Assembly: GCF_900104965.1 (NCBI RefSeq)
Contig: NZ_LT629757.1
Span: 2,790,001 to 2,854,000, forward strand
Origin: Nocardioides scoriae
GTDB lineage: Bacteria > Actinomycetota > Actinomycetes > Propionibacteriales > Nocardioidaceae
DNA length: 64,000 nucleotides
Reading direction: 5' to 3'
Numbering within the stretch: the stretch's first letter is position 1; every line of letters starts with the position of its first letter. Both the position numbers and the translations under genes were made by a program. Of the stretch, positions 27,034 through 34,911 are shown piece after piece. The notes beneath the pieces were generated by a model, which had not been told where the DNA came from, searched no databases, and worked only from the letters and a program-made list of their open reading frames with translations.

Positions 27034-27962
27034 GACCGGTCAGGACGCCGGGGGGGCGGCTCGGTGGGCAGCCCCCGGAGGGCGTCGAGCACGACCTTGA
27101 CCCGGGGGATCTCGTGGGTCCGGTAGATGCCGGTCTGCCCGAGCGAGGCCAGCACGGCGAAGAAGCCCTCGGCGGTCCGAACCTCCTCGCCGAAGAGGTC
27201 GATGGCGCTCGGCAGGGCGTGGCAGACCGGGACGCCGAGCGCGCGCAGGCGGAAGGTCTGGAGCAGGACGGCCGCCTGGTAGCGCGCCCGGTCGACCGGG
27301 TCGGGCAGCCACGAGAAGCCGAAGCCGATGCCGGGGTCGACGGCCACGCTCGGCACGCCCATCGACCGGGCGTGGGCCACGCGGGCCTCGAACTGCTCGA
27401 GCATCACCGGGAACGGGTCGGCGGCGACCGGGTGCTCGGTCGGGTCGTGGAGGTCGCGGGCGTGCGTGCCGACGATGTGGCACATCACCACCGAGGCGCC
27501 GTACGACGCGGCGAGGCCGAACATCTCCTCGTCGTCGGACGAGCCGCTGAGGTTGAGCACGGCGGCGCCGGCCTTGAGGCAGGCATCGACGACCGAGGGG
27601 TGGTAGCTCTCGACCGAGACCGCGACGCCGGCGGCGGCGAGCTCCTCGATGACCGGCACCATCTGGTCGGCCTGCTGCTGGGCGGTCACCCGGTCGGCGG
27701 CGGCGTCGCTCGACTCCGCGCCGAGGTCGACGACGTCGGCGCCCTGGGCGGCGAGGACGCGGCCGCGGCGTACGGCGTGCTCGCGGGAGCTGGAGACGCT
27801 CTCGCGGTACCACGAGTCGCGCGAGAGGTTGACGATCCCCATCAGCGCCGGGCGCGCATCGGTGTCGAGGCTGTGGTCGCCGATGAGGAACGGCGCGACC
27901 TCGTGGTCGAGGTCGTCGCCGTGCTCGGCGACCAGGGCGGCCAGGGCCTTGAGGTCGATCAC
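27030..27962 (-). CDS. Dihydropteroate synthase-like (FolP family) protein
   Basis: A 310-residue TIM-barrel protein of the pterin-binding family. Supporting patterns are ALMGIVNLSRDSW (the FolP opening, normally NVTPDSFSDGG), GADVVDLGAESSD, VSVESYHPSVVDACLKAGAAVLNLSGS and VAVDPGIGFGF (the FolP DPGIGFGK region). The canonical TPDSFSDGG loop that binds p-aminobenzoate/pterin pyrophosphate is replaced by LSRDSWYRES, and KT in the DPGIGFGKT motif is missing, so it may not be a true sulfonamide-target synthase. GTG 27962 overlaps the stop of the upstream reductase gene (GTGA). A reductase of the RibD/DHFR fold and a FolP-like protein sharing an operon suggests a pterin- or folate-related step, but the substrate is unknown. 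Confidence 0.7.
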   Translation of the reverse strand: MIDLKALAALVAEHGDDLDHEVAPFLIGDHSLDTDARPALMGIVNLSRDSWYRESVSSSREHAVRRGRVLAAQGADVVDLGAESSDAAADRVTAQQQADQMVPVIEELAAAGVAVSVESYHPSVVDACLKAGAAVLNLSGSSDDEEMFGLAASYGASVVMCHIVGTHARDLHDPTEHPVAADPFPVMLEQFEARVAHARSMGVPSVAVDPGIGFGFSWLPDPVDRARYQAAVLLQTFRLRALGVPVCHALPSAIDLFGEEVRTAEGFFAVLASLGQTGIYRTHEIPRVKVVLDALRGLPTEPPPRRPDRS

Positions 27963-28705
27963 GCGTTGTCCCTGCGGACGTAGCGCGACATCAGGAAGTC
28001 GTCGGCCGCGATCACGTGGACCAGCTCGAAGCCGCGCGGGTCGGCGAGCATGTCGGTGGGCGGCGTCTTCTCCGTGCCGACGAGCATCGGGGAGAACGTC
28101 AGGTCGGCCTCGTCGAGGCGCCCCGACGCGGCGGCGTCGCGCAGCAGGGTGGGTCCGCCCTCGCAGACGATGCGCCACAGGCCGCGCTCGACGAGCCGGT
28201 CGATCACCCACGACACCTCGACGGTGTCGCCCTCGGCCTGGACCACCTCGCAGCGCTCCCGCACCTGGGCGAGCCGCTCGGGGTCGGGGTCGGCGGTGGT
28301 GAACACCAGTGGCGTCAACGTCGAGCCGGTGAAGCCGTCGTCGCCCAGCGGCAGCGTCAGCGAGCCGGAGACGACCACGATCACGGGCGCGTCGGCCTGT
28401 CCGGCGGCGACCCGGCGCTTGGCGTCGTCGTCGGTGGAGTGCAGCGGGCCGTACTCCTCGGCCTTGAGGGTGCCGCCGCCGACGAGGACGGCGTCGGCGA
28501 AGCGGCGTACGGCGGTGAACACCTCGCCGTCGGCGTCACCGGTGATCGAGCCGCTGAGGCCGTCGCCACCGGCCGCGGCGCCGTCGAGGGTGGCGACCAT
28601 CATCGCGCGGACGTACGCCTGCCCGGCCCGCTCGGGCCAGGGGTAGTGGTCCGGCAGGTCGGTGCTCGCCACGGGGCCGCGCTGGGGGCCGTAGATGATC
28701 TCCAC
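27959..28705 (-). CDS. Pyrimidine reductase family protein (RibD C-terminal / DHFR-like)
   Basis: A 248-residue NADPH-dependent reductase of the RibD C-terminal/dihydrofolate-reductase fold. Visible landmarks: YVRAMMVATLDGAAAGGDGLSGSI (substrate and cofactor loop), DAVLVGGGTLKAEEYGPL (the conserved G-x-x-T-x-x-x-E-x-Y-G), and WRIVCEGGPTLLRDAAASGRLDEADLTFSPMLVG, the EGGP nucleotide-binding turn. The family reduces pterin- or flavin-pathway intermediates. It lacks the deaminase half of bifunctional RibD. GTG 28705 is the start, with no strong ribosome-binding site seen. It is translationally coupled (GTGA) to the FolP-like gene. Confidence 0.8.
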   Translation of the reverse strand: MEIIYGPQRGPVASTDLPDHYPWPERAGQAYVRAMMVATLDGAAAGGDGLSGSITGDADGEVFTAVRRFADAVLVGGGTLKAEEYGPLHSTDDDAKRRVAAGQADAPVIVVVSGSLTLPLGDDGFTGSTLTPLVFTTADPDPERLAQVRERCEVVQAEGDTVEVSWVIDRLVERGLWRIVCEGGPTLLRDAAASGRLDEADLTFSPMLVGTEKTPPTDMLADPRGFELVHVIAADDFLMSRYVRRDNA

Positions 28706-28729
28706 CGGGACAACATAGGCAGGCGGTCC

Positions 28730-29002
28730 TCACCCCTGTGGGTGACCTCCACCCGGGTCGGTCGGGCTGCGGCTCGGGACCCGTTGACGGTAGGCGTCCT
28801 CGACGAGGTCGCCGGCGTGCTCCGGCAGCTCGTGCTCCCAGACCCGCACCACGTCCCAGCCGGCGGCGTGGAGCTCCTCGTCGGTGCTGCTGCGCCGGTT
28901 GCCGGGCACCGTGACCTGGACGCGGTAGCGCAGGCCCCGGCGGTGCAGCTCGGAGCGCAGCGCGATCTCCGGCCTGGTGTCGCGGCGGGCCAGCGTCGAC
29001 AT
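28730..29002 (-). pseudogene. Vsr endonuclease with the catalytic core deleted
   Basis: The 90-residue frame joins the two ends of a Vsr protein. It starts MSTLARRDTRPEIALRSELHRRGLRYRVQVTVPGNRR and then jumps directly to STDEELHAAGWDVVRVWEHE. Compared with the intact vsr at 178-639, about 50 residues are missing between NRR and TDEEL: the catalytic-Asp strand (RTIDVAF), the FVDGCFWH metal site and the WW..K..N..RD helix. The frame is kept, so an in-frame deletion of about 150 bp is the simplest history. The conserved first helix may begin before ATG 29002, since upstream codons (VEPGAALSSK) look coding, but no good start is visible there. No methyltransferase gene lies next to it. Unlikely to have nuclease activity. 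Confidence 0.75.
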
Positions 29003-29090
29003 CTTCGAGGACAGCGCCGCGCCGGGCTCGACGCGGTCGGGCTCGGGGGCAGGCAGGGGTCCTCCTGGGGGGTCGACGGGCTCCGGCCTC

Positions 29091-29135
29091 GGCCCTTCGA
29101 GACAGGACGTCGTCCTTCCTCAGGGACCGAGGGGG
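29091..29135. repeat. Dispersed 40-bp repeat, family A copy 1
   Basis: Opens GGCCCTTCGAGACAGGACGT and ends TTCCTCAGGGACCGAGGGGG. It lies between the isochorismatase stop (29158) and the truncated vsr gene. It is the most divergent of four full copies in the next 1.4 kb. The CCCTTCGAGAC...CAGGGACCG layout is a palindromic intergenic repeat of the kind common in Nocardioidaceae and related actinobacteria. Confidence 0.75.
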
Positions 29136-29157
29136 CGGTCAGGGTCCGATGGGGCGG

Positions 29158-29709
29158 TCAGGCGAAGGCGACCTCGTCGGTCTTCACGACGCCGGTGGTG
29201 CGGCCGGGGGCGGAGGTGAAGCCCCAGTACATGTTGGTGAACTGGATGACCTCGGCCGGGGGGATGTTGCCCCACTGGGTCATGTCCTGGGTGGTGTGGG
29301 CGTCGGCGACGAGCGTGACGTCGTACCCCCGGGCCAGGCCGCCGTGGAGGGTGGAGCGGATGCAGGCGTCGGTCTGGGCGCCGGTGACCACGAGGCGCCC
29401 CACCCCCCGCTCGGCGAGGACCTGCTCGAGGTCGGTGTCCTCGAAGGAGTCGCCGTAGGTCTTGTCGACGAGCGGCTCGTCGTCGCGGCGTTGGAGCTCC
29501 GGGACGTACTGCCAGGCGTCGCTGTCGCGCGGCATGCCCTCGTCGTGGTGGGCGACCCAGACGACGGGGACGTCCTCGGCGCGGGCCTTGTCGACCAGGG
29601 CGGCGATGTTGGCCACGACGGTGTCGCGGTCCTCGGCGCCCTCGGTGACGTCCTGCTGCACGTCGATGACGAGCAGCGCGGTCTTCGGTCGGTCCTGCAG
29701 GGTGGTCAT
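29158..29709 (-). CDS. Isochorismatase-family cysteine hydrolase
   Basis: A 183-residue hydrolase of the isochorismatase-like fold. ALLVIDVQQDVTEGAED contains the catalytic Asp (DVQ), PVVWVAHHDEGMPRDSDAW follows, and VGRLVVTGAQTDACIRSTLHGGLARGYDVTLVADAH contains the nucleophilic Cys (T-D-A-C) and the family's cis-peptide region. A Lys at the DKTYGDSF position completes the D-K-C triad. Substrates of the family range from isochorismate to nicotinamide and small amides; this member's is not predictable. ATG 29709 is followed upstream by a repeat-rich gap, so it is probably monocistronic. Confidence 0.85.
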   Translation of the reverse strand: MTTLQDRPKTALLVIDVQQDVTEGAEDRDTVVANIAALVDKARAEDVPVVWVAHHDEGMPRDSDAWQYVPELQRRDDEPLVDKTYGDSFEDTDLEQVLAERGVGRLVVTGAQTDACIRSTLHGGLARGYDVTLVADAHTTQDMTQWGNIPPAEVIQFTNMYWGFTSAPGRTTGVVKTDEVAFA

Positions 29710-29800
29710 GGCGGCCTCCGGTCCGCCCCGCCGGATGCGGGGATGCGGCCACGGTAGGACGGGGCACCGACAGTCGTCAGCCCCTGGTGGGGCGGCCCTT

Positions 29801-29895
29801 CGGCCCTTCGAGACACGACTTCGTCGTTCCTCAGGGACCGAAGGGCCGCGTTCCTCAGGGACCGGGGTCGCGCGTTCCTCGAGGACCGAGGGGGT
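29801..29895. repeat. Dispersed repeat, family A copy 2 with partial copies and hairpin
   Basis: A full copy (29802-29840) whose ends CGGCCCTTCG (29801-29810) and CGAAGGGCCG (29838 onward) are exact reverse complements, so the unit can fold into a hairpin. Two shortened tails (CGTTCCTCAGGGACCG near 29848 and CGCGTTCCTCGAGGACCGAG near 29871) follow in tandem. It sits between the divergent isochorismatase and VOC genes. Confidence 0.75.
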
Positions 29896-29938
29896 GTGGC
29901 AGGGTCGTGGGCCGTCGGGACGAGCAGAGGAGACGCAC

Positions 29939-30352
29939 GTGCAGGTGACGCAGGTCGGAGCGGCGTACGCCGTCGCGGAGCCCACGGAGGCGGGCCGGTG
30001 GTTCGCCGAGCACCTCGGGTTCGAGGTGCTGGTGGACCTCGGGTGGTACGTCAGCACCCGTCACGCGGGCTGCGAGGGCCTGCGGGTCGACCTGGTCGCG
30101 CGCGACCACGAGACCTGGGTCGAGCCCGCCGACGGGGTGCGCGGCGCGATGCTGGCGCTGGTGGTGACCGACGTCGACAGCCACCACGACCGGCTGGTCG
30201 CCGCCGGCGTCGAGGTGCTCGAGCCGCTCGTGACCGAGCCGTGGGGTCAGCGCCGGGTGCAGCTGGCGGGCCCCGACGGGCTGGTGGTCGAGCTGGTGGG
30301 GCCCGTCGAGCCGGACCCGGCGTGGATGGCCGCCCAGGGGCTGGCGGGCTGA
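29939..30352 (+). CDS. VOC-superfamily (glyoxalase/bleomycin-resistance) protein
   Basis: A 137-residue vicinal-oxygen-chelate fold protein. It has the paired beta-alpha-beta modules: TQVGAAYAVAEPTEAGRWFAEHLGFEVLVDLGWYVSTR in the first half, and MLALVVTDVDSHHDRLVAAGVEVLEPLVTEPWGQRRVQLAGPDGLVVELV in the second, ending with the conserved GPDG-x-x-VEL strand whose Glu often binds metal. Members act as lyases, dioxygenases or drug-binding proteins; nothing here chooses between them. GTG 29939 is preceded by AGAGGAGA at 29926-29933. Confidence 0.8.
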   Translation: MQVTQVGAAYAVAEPTEAGRWFAEHLGFEVLVDLGWYVSTRHAGCEGLRVDLVARDHETWVEPADGVRGAMLALVVTDVDSHHDRLVAAGVEVLEPLVTEPWGQRRVQLAGPDGLVVELVGPVEPDPAWMAAQGLAG

Positions 30353-30356
30353 GCTC

Positions 30357-30395
30357 GGCCCTTCGAGACACGACTTCGTCGTTCCTCAGGGACCG
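30357..30395. repeat. Dispersed repeat, family A copy 3
   Basis: Identical in core to copies 2 and 4 (GGCCCTTCGAGACACGACTT then CGTCGTTCCTCAGGGACCGG). It begins four bases after the VOC stop and lies in the convergent gap to the MFS gene, where the inverted ends could act as a two-way terminator. Confidence 0.75.
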
Positions 30396-30404
30396 GGGGT
30401 GGTC

Positions 30405-30476
30405 GGCCCTTCGAGACACGACTTCGTCGTTCCTCAGGGACCGAGGGGGTGTTCGTTCCTCAGGGACCGAGGGGGG
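30405..30476. repeat. Dispersed repeat, family A copy 4 plus partial copy
   Basis: A second tandem copy (30405-30444) nine bases after copy 3, followed by a shortened tail CGTTCCTCAGGGACCGAGGG near 30454-30473. Together with copy 3 it fills the whole gap between two convergent genes (stops at 30352 and 30488). Confidence 0.75.
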
Positions 30477-30487
30477 CCGAGGGCGCC

Positions 30488-31951
30488 TCAGCGGGCGAGG
30501 GGCTCCAGGGCGACCGCGGCGCCGTCGGCCTCGGTGGCCGGTGCGTCGTCGGCGGTCGAGCGGGTGACGACCTTGACCACCGGCACCGCTACCGCGACCA
30601 GGGCGGCGAGGGCCGAGGTGACGACCAGGACCGAGAAGCCGTGGGTGTAGCCCGACTCGATCGGCAGGCCGTCGGGGCGCAGGTTGGCGGTGACGACGCT
30701 GGCCAGCACCGCGCTGCCGAGCGCGCCGCCGACGGTGCGGATGTTGGCGTTCATGCCGCTGGCCACACCGGTCTGCGACTGCGGGACGGCGTCGACGATG
30801 AGGTTCGACATGGCCGCGAAGGCCAGGCCGAACCCGAGGCCGAGCACGGTGCTCTCGATGAGCAGGTGCCACACGTGGTCGTGGAAGAGGACCAGCGCGA
30901 GCAGGCCCAGCGAGGTCAGGGTGGCGCCGGCGACCAGGACGGCCTTCGACCCGAAGCGGGCGGCCGCGCGGCCGGAGTAGAGGCCGGCCAGGAAGGTGGC
31001 GACCGTCTGCGGCAGCAGCAGCAGGCCCGACTGGGTGACCGAGGCGCCGAAGCCGTAGCCGGTGACGTCGTCGGGGGTCTGGAGGAACTGCGGGAGGAAG
31101 GCGAACATCGAGTACATCCCCATCCCGAAGAGCAGGGCCACCAGGTTGACGGTCCAGACCGTGGGGATCCGCATCATGCGCATGTCGATGAGGGGCGAGT
31201 CGCTGTGCGCCTCGGCGTACACCCACACGGGCAGCAGCACGACCGTGGCGGCGAACAGGCCGACCGTGATCGGCGAGCCCCAGCCCCAGCTGTGGCCCTG
31301 GGAGACCGCGAGCAGGAGCGTCACCAGCCACGAGGAGAGCAGCGCGGCGCTGAGCAGGTTGATGCGGCCGGGCGTGCGCTCGGGCGACTCGGGGACGAAC
31401 CAGTGCGCGGCGGCGGCGGCCAGCAGGGTCATGATCATCGGCAGCCAGAACAGCCAGCGGTAGCTGAGCGCGTCGACGATCGGGCCGGCCAGCACCAGGC
31501 CGATGCCGCCGCCGACGGCGAGCAGCGCGGCCGACGTACCGACCGCACCGGCGACCTTCTCCCGAGGAAACTCGTCGCGGATGATCCCGAAGGTCAGCGG
31601 CAGCACGCCGCCGCCGACGCCCTGGATCGCGCGGGCGGCGATCAGCACGCCGATGCTCGGGGCGAGCGCGGCCAGCAGGGAGCCGACGGCCAGGGCGAGC
31701 AGCGCGACGACGAGCATCCGCTCCTTGCCGACCTTGTCGCCGACGCGGCCGATGATCGGGGTGAAGACCGAGGCGGAGAGCAGGTACGCCGTCAGCACCC
31801 ACGTGACCGTCGCCTGGTCGGTGTCGAGCGCCGCCTCGATGGTCGGCAGCACCGGGTTGACCATCGACTGCAGCAGCGAGAACGACGCCACGCCTGCGCA
31901 CAGGACGAGGTACGTCACGCGGTAGTCGGTGCGGGTGTCAGTGCTGGCCAT
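30488..31951 (-). CDS. MFS drug-efflux transporter (DHA2, 14-helix type)
   Basis: A 487-residue major-facilitator protein. Helix 1 with the DHA2 motif VLCAGVASFSLLQSMVNPVLPTIEAAL is followed by VTWVLTAYLLSASVFTPIIGRVGDKVGKERMLV (motif A loop G-x-x-x-D-x-x-G-x-[KR]) and ARAIQGVGGGVLPLTFGIIRDEFPREKVAGAVG (motifs B and C region). Length and number of hydrophobic runs fit 14 helices. Substrates are typically antibiotics, dyes or toxic metabolites. ATG 31951 is used; ATG 31963 adds MGRL in the same frame. No TetR/MarR neighbour is adjacent; a 333-bp leader gap with strong dyads lies upstream. Confidence 0.85.
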   Translation of the reverse strand: MASTDTRTDYRVTYLVLCAGVASFSLLQSMVNPVLPTIEAALDTDQATVTWVLTAYLLSASVFTPIIGRVGDKVGKERMLVVALLALAVGSLLAALAPSIGVLIAARAIQGVGGGVLPLTFGIIRDEFPREKVAGAVGTSAALLAVGGGIGLVLAGPIVDALSYRWLFWLPMIMTLLAAAAAHWFVPESPERTPGRINLLSAALLSSWLVTLLLAVSQGHSWGWGSPITVGLFAATVVLLPVWVYAEAHSDSPLIDMRMMRIPTVWTVNLVALLFGMGMYSMFAFLPQFLQTPDDVTGYGFGASVTQSGLLLLPQTVATFLAGLYSGRAAARFGSKAVLVAGATLTSLGLLALVLFHDHVWHLLIESTVLGLGFGLAFAAMSNLIVDAVPQSQTGVASGMNANIRTVGGALGSAVLASVVTANLRPDGLPIESGYTHGFSVLVVTSALAALVAVAVPVVKVVTRSTADDAPATEADGAAVALEPLAR

Positions 31952-31963
31952 CAGGCGTCCCAT

Positions 31964-32296
31964 CGGTGCGGCGTACGTCGAGAAGTGGTCGCAGGCGATC
32001 AACGCTGACCGGCGCCGGACGGTTGTAGAAGTGCAACCACCGGAGATCCATTCCCCGCGGACGTGTGCGGTGGGTCTCGCCGCGAGGGTGAGGCTCGCCG
32101 AGGCGCAGGCCGATCGAGGTGCCGGTGGCGTCGTACCTCCGGTGGAGGCACCTGGTGTGGAGCGCGCGGACTCGGGAGAGGTCAACCCCCACCAGAGCCC
32201 CGGGAAACCCGTCGCTTCCCGGGCGAAATCGACCCGGGGAAGCAGCGGTTTCCCAGGGGCCCTTGGGAAACCGGCCCCCCGATCCGACCCCCGACC
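31964..32296. other. Non-coding gap with nested inverted repeats
   Basis: This 333-bp gap between the IclR stop and the MFS start holds no convincing gene. It contains a short dyad (GGTTG...CAACC, 32021-32038) nearest the MFS gene and a block of mutually complementary arms. Arm 1 at 32202-32223 (begins GGGAAACCCG) pairs with arm 2 at 32233-32254 (ends AGCGGTTTCCC). Arm 2's TTTCCC end can instead pair with GGGAAA at 32265-32270 around the palindromic AGGGGCCCTT. It may be the IclR terminator or an attenuator for the pump. Confidence 0.5.
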
Positions 32297-33115
32297 TCAC
32301 CCCGCTGACGAGTCGGCCCGCACCTCGGCGTGGGGGCGGGACTGCCAGCGGGCCCAGTCGTCGCTGACGTCGCCGGCGGTGCGGAGCAGGTGGGGCAGGT
32401 GGTCGTCGAGGAGGGTCCGGGTCGAGGTCTCGGCGGCGTGGACGGTGACGTTCATGGCCGCGCGGACGGCGCCGGTGCCGTCGCGGACGGGCACGGCGAC
32501 CGAGCGGACGCCCGGGGCGAGCTCCTCGTCGGCCAGGGCCCAGCCGCGGGCGCGGACCGAGACCAGCTCGTCGGCGAGCTGGGCGGGGGTGCGGCCGATG
32601 TACGCCGGCAGGCCCGACCGGCTGGGCTCCGCGAGCACCCGGTCGAGCTCGGCGGGGGGCAGGGCGGCGAGCAGGACCTTGCCCTGGCTGGTCTGCGCGG
32701 CGGGGAAGCGGGTGCCGATCTCGACGCGCAGCGCGATGATCTTCGGGACCGAGACGCGGGCGACGTAGACGATGTCGGAGCCGTCGAGCTGGGCCATCGA
32801 CGACGACTCCCCCGTGCGGCCCACCAGCGCCTCGAGGTGGGGCCGGGCGACGTCCCACAGGCCGAGCGAGGCGACGTAGGCCATCCCGAGCTCGATCACC
32901 CGCGGGGTGAGCTCGAAGCGGGCGTCGACGCCGCGGACGTAGCCCAGCTCCTGCAGCGTCAGCAGCAGCCGCCGGGCCGTGGGGCGCGCCAGGCCGGTGG
33001 CGGTGGCGACCTCGGTCAGCGACATCTGGCGGTGGGCCCCGTCGAAGGCCGCCAGGACGTCGAGGCCGCGCGCCAGCGCCTCCACGAAGTCGGGACCAGA
33101 GCCACGACCGGCCAT
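32297..33115 (-). CDS. IclR-family transcriptional regulator
   Basis: A 272-residue regulator. The N-terminal winged helix (FVEALARGLDVLAAFDGAHRQMSLTEVATATGLARPTARRLLLTLQELGYV) is followed by the IclR effector domain with VSVPKIIALRVEIGTRFPAAQTSQGKVLLAAL and DEELAPGVRSVAVPVRDGTGAVRAAMNVTV. It is close to the PcaR/PobR group that controls aromatic catabolism. It lies 37 bp downstream of the amidohydrolase on the same strand and just across from the CoA-transferase/LigAB operon, so it probably controls both through the divergent promoter region at 34647-34911. Confidence 0.88.
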   Translation of the reverse strand: MAGRGSGPDFVEALARGLDVLAAFDGAHRQMSLTEVATATGLARPTARRLLLTLQELGYVRGVDARFELTPRVIELGMAYVASLGLWDVARPHLEALVGRTGESSSMAQLDGSDIVYVARVSVPKIIALRVEIGTRFPAAQTSQGKVLLAALPPAELDRVLAEPSRSGLPAYIGRTPAQLADELVSVRARGWALADEELAPGVRSVAVPVRDGTGAVRAAMNVTVHAAETSTRTLLDDHLPHLLRTAGDVSDDWARWQSRPHAEVRADSSAG

Positions 33116-33152
33116 GTGTCCTCCTGGGGTGGGTCTCGACCGACGGCTGACT

Positions 33153-34646
33153 CTACGAGCCGGCGCCGGAGCCGGGCTCGCCGAACACGCTGCCGCGGGC
33201 GCCGTGCGTGGCGTGGGACTTGTAGTCGGTGTACTGGTACGGGTTGTCGAGGACGTCGTCGTCCTCGGGCAGCTGGGGGTTCATCCCGGCCTGCCAGACC
33301 TCCTCGCCCATCGAGGAGCGCAGGTGCTCGACCGTGTCGTCGACCTGGGCGCGGACGGCCGCGGCGTCGTACCCGATCAGCACGCCCTCGGACTTCACGA
33401 CCCGGCCGTCGACGAGCACCGTGTGGACGTCGCCGCGCTGGGCCTGGAAGGCGACGTGGCCGTAGGGGTTGAGCAGCGGGAACGACACGGGCGAGCGGTC
33501 GTTCTTGAGCAGCACCACGTCGGCCTTCTTGCCGGGCTGCAGCGAGCCGAGGTCGTCGCGGCCGAGCGCCCGGGCGCCGCCGCGGGTGGCCCAGTCGACG
33601 ACCTGCTCGGCGCGCAGGTGCACGTTGGTGACGGTGTCGCCCTTGGCGTGCGCCTCGAGGTGCTCGCGCGAGCGGTCGGCGCCGAGCGTGGTGCGCATCG
33701 CGGAGAACAGGTCGCTGCTCCACCACACGCTGGTGTCCATCGACAGCGACACGTCGATGCCGTGGCGGCGCAGCTGCCAGGTGGGGGGGTAGCCCTGGCC
33801 GGCGCTCTGCTCGGACTCGGTCGAGACCGACGCGGAGCCGCCCGAGGCGGCGATCCGGTGGTAGGAGTCGGTGCTGAGCGTGGCCGCGTGGACGTAGACC
33901 GTCTCGGGCGTCATGAAGCCGTGGTCGTGCATCAGCCGGATGCCGTCGTCGTTGGTGGCGCCCCACACGCCGGCGTGGGTGGTGACGGGCAGCCCGAGCT
34001 CGCGGGCGACCTCGAAGGCGGGCTTCTCGGGGAACGCCGGGTCGCCGGTCACGTCGAAGGCCAGCTGCAGCCCGAGCAGGTCGCTGCTGCCGCGGTGGCG
34101 CTGCAGGAAATCCTGGACGGCCCGGTCGGCGGTCCACTCCCACGGGCCGGCCTGGATGTTGCCGTAGGCCAGCACGAACCGGCCCGGCACCGCCGCCAGG
34201 CCCTCGACCGCCGCCTCGGCGTGGTCAACGGTCTGCAGGCCGTGGGACCAGTCGACGGTGGTGGTGACGCCGGCCTCGATCGCGTCCCACGCGGAGAGCA
34301 GGTTGCCGGCCCGCACGTCCTCGGGTCGGAACGCCCTGCCGTGCTCGAGGTAGTACCAGACGAAGTACTGCGTCAGCGTCCAGTCGGCGCCGTAGCCGCG
34401 CATCGCGGTCTGCCACATGTGGCGGTGGGTGTCGATCATCCCGGGCATCACCACGCCACCGGTGGCGTCGACCTCGTGGGTGCCCTCGGGCACGTCGAGG
34501 GCTACGCCGACCGCCTCGATCCGGTCGCCCACGACCAGCACGTCGGCGCCCTCGAGCACGGTGTGCTGGTCGTCCATCGTCAGCACCGTGCCGCCGCGCA
34601 GGACGACGGGCCGACCGGGCTGGGGGGTCTCGGGGGCGTGGCTCAT
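33153..34646 (-). CDS. Amidohydrolase, TrzA/AtzA-type aminohydrolase
   Basis: A 497-residue metal-dependent hydrolase. It opens VVLRGGTVLTMDDQHTVLEGADVLVVGDRI, the beta-sandwich of the family, then VVMPGMIDTHRHMWQTAMRGY (metal motif H-R-H in place of the usual H-x-H), VTTHAGVWG, VHAATLSTDSYHRI and VSLSMDTSVWWSSDLF (catalytic Asp). The C-terminus closes with GSLQPGKKADVVLLKND. The family deaminates or dechlorinates purines, triazines and related N-heterocycles; the substrate here is unknown. It is divergent from the aromatic-ring-cleavage operon and co-directional with the IclR gene, suggesting it feeds or shares regulation with that pathway. Confidence 0.83.
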   Translation of the reverse strand: MSHAPETPQPGRPVVLRGGTVLTMDDQHTVLEGADVLVVGDRIEAVGVALDVPEGTHEVDATGGVVMPGMIDTHRHMWQTAMRGYGADWTLTQYFVWYYLEHGRAFRPEDVRAGNLLSAWDAIEAGVTTTVDWSHGLQTVDHAEAAVEGLAAVPGRFVLAYGNIQAGPWEWTADRAVQDFLQRHRGSSDLLGLQLAFDVTGDPAFPEKPAFEVARELGLPVTTHAGVWGATNDDGIRLMHDHGFMTPETVYVHAATLSTDSYHRIAASGGSASVSTESEQSAGQGYPPTWQLRRHGIDVSLSMDTSVWWSSDLFSAMRTTLGADRSREHLEAHAKGDTVTNVHLRAEQVVDWATRGGARALGRDDLGSLQPGKKADVVLLKNDRSPVSFPLLNPYGHVAFQAQRGDVHTVLVDGRVVKSEGVLIGYDAAAVRAQVDDTVEHLRSSMGEEVWQAGMNPQLPEDDDVLDNPYQYTDYKSHATHGARGSVFGEPGSGAGS

Positions 34647-34743
34647 GGGGGCTCCTCGGGCTGGGGGCTGTCGCGGTCGGTTCGTGACGGACGCTGGTCC
34701 GCTGGGCGGACACCCGACCACTGTGGACGTGACGCCGACCACA

Positions 34744-34783
34744 CGTCAAGGGGGTACGACGAGATTCAACGACCTCCTTGACA
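34744..34783. promoter_or_regulatory. Dyad with divergent -35-like elements
   Basis: The arms GTCAAGG (34745-34751) and CCTTGAC (34776-34782) are exact reverse complements 24 bp apart. Each arm contains a -35-like hexamer pointing outward: TTGACG toward the amidohydrolase and TTGACA (34778-34783) toward the CoA-transferase. The -10 boxes are weak on both sides. This is the likely divergent promoter and a candidate IclR-type operator region. Confidence 0.4.
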
Positions 34784-34911
34784 GCCACAGACAGGCGCCA
34801 ACAGACTGACCGGGCCGTACGCCGCCCGCAGCGGACCGACGTCCGCTCGCGGCCCCGGACCACGACCTCGACACCTCACCCGACCCCGCACCGCCTCTCG
34901 AAGGAGCGCCG

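Noticed and set aside
29091-30476. CRISPR array
   Set aside because: The repeats are irregularly spaced, imperfect, partly truncated and separated by whole genes; no cas genes are near.
32297-34742. Plus-strand frames opposite the IclR and amidohydrolase genes
   Set aside because: Composition is Gly/Val/Arg-rich with no family signal; both minus-strand genes have complete motifs.
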